NCBI GenBank assembly: GCA_034180455.1
Contig: JAXFOG010000033.1
Location: forward strand, 11,642-75,641
Length of the DNA: 64,000 bases
Reading direction: 5' to 3'
From: JAAZPT01 sp034180455
GTDB lineage: Bacteria > Bacillota > Clostridia > Christensenellales > Aristaeellaceae
The position numbers were made by a program, and so were the translations under genes. This document shows, piece after piece, positions 63,786 to 64,000 of this stretch. Within the stretch, counting starts at the first letter, position 1. Each line of letters starts with the position of its first letter. Below the pieces are notes generated by a model, which made no database searches, was not told the origin of the DNA, and saw only the letters and a list, made by a program, of their open reading frames with translations.

Positions 63786-64000
63786 TTAACCTTTAGTTCT
63801 CTTTCTTGTAATTTCCATCAATCCAGTATGAGTAAATCCATGTAAAATTATTGGAACTGGATCGCCCTTAAAAAGTTGTATACATAAATCTTTCAATGTT
63901 TCCATATCTTTTGACTCCATATTTATGAAATCAATTAGAATAATACCTGATATATTATATAATCTAATTAGCCTTGCAACCTCTTCTGCTGCTAGTAAGT
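63786..64000 (-). CDS. rng: Ribonuclease E/G family protein, C-terminal part (gene runs off the window)
   Basis: The minus-strand frame open from the window edge gives the last 70 residues of an RNase G/E. 'AAEEVARLIRLYNISGIILIDF' (in outline) matches the catalytic region: the Asp of LIDFINM corresponds to the second metal-binding aspartate of RNase E. The end, GLMEITRKR, is the family terminator motif, so there is no long RNase E-type tail. It lies 4 bases before miaB, a linkage seen in several bacteria. The rest of the gene lies beyond 64000. Confidence 0.8.
   Translation of the reverse strand, partial: LLAAEEVARLIRLYNISGIILIDFINMESKDMETLKDLCIQLFKGDPVPIILHGFTHTGLMEITRKRTKG

Overview
This is 64 kb of AT-rich chromosomal DNA from an anaerobic low-GC Bacillota bacterium, most likely a member of Clostridia. 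The evidence is the gene content. It has Rnf complex genes, a Na+-pumping biotin decarboxylase cluster, Pta-AckA acetate formation, a set of anaerobe oxygen-defence proteins (flavodiiron protein, superoxide reductase, rubredoxin, rubrerythrin), a T-box leader, a TPP riboswitch and consensus SigA promoters with strong GGAGG ribosome binding sites. The standard bacterial code fits all genes. The window is densely coded: no gap without a gene exceeds about 300 bases, and I see no phage, plasmid, insertion sequence or CRISPR array.

Layout. 1-600: C-terminal end of a surface protein with Ig-like repeats. 621-3061 (minus): lspA-rluD-UBA-like protein-YczE-like operon. 3114-3846: TPP riboswitch and thiT. 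4005-6074: a divergent EF-G paralogue. 6097-7446 (minus): a glycosyltransferase and tRNA-Thr. 7546-10443: rph-rdgB fusion, phosphodiesterase, cysteine desulfurase. 10447-15549 (minus): a type IIA topoisomerase pair (parE, parC) coupled to thiN. 15611-16351: promoter, leader, rplS and rpmB. 16374-16910 (minus): hpf. 17016-23721 (minus): eight contiguous genes, five for a biotin/Na+ decarboxylase and three for O2 and superoxide removal. 23909-30751 (plus): nadK, argR, recN, cdaA, cdaR, a small membrane protein and an RsmF-like methyltransferase. 30734-34991 (minus): pcrA-ligA. 35107-38498: class A PBP and rubrerythrin. 38562-41834 (minus): GT2-GtrA protein and recD2. 41989-44966: pta-ackA, then yceD-rpmF. 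44972-49643: valine T-box, valS, rsmH, rsmI. 49662-55679 (minus): rnfCDEAB, an RNase H-like gene and a Xer-type recombinase. 55750-64000 (minus): end of an RNase G gene, miaB, mutS, mutL, miaA and a YnbB-like PLP enzyme.

How the genes work together. Energy conservation is inferred to rest on two membrane systems, Rnf and the decarboxylase pump, with ATP made by Pta-AckA. Genome maintenance is well represented: mutS, mutL, recN, pcrA, ligA, recD2, topoisomerase IV and a Xer recombinase. RNA modification genes occur as functional pairs: rsmH with rsmI (both act on 16S C1402), and miaA with miaB (both act on tRNA A37).

Most of the window is ordinary core genome and I do not see a clearly new system. 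The points most worth checking are: an Rnf operon with no rnfG and no room for one; an RNase H-fold protein in that operon that has lost three of its four catalytic acids; the direct joining of the Na+ decarboxylase genes to the oxygen-defence genes; the extra divergent carboxyltransferase in that cluster; and a perfect 15-bp inverted repeat inside the start of rsmH.
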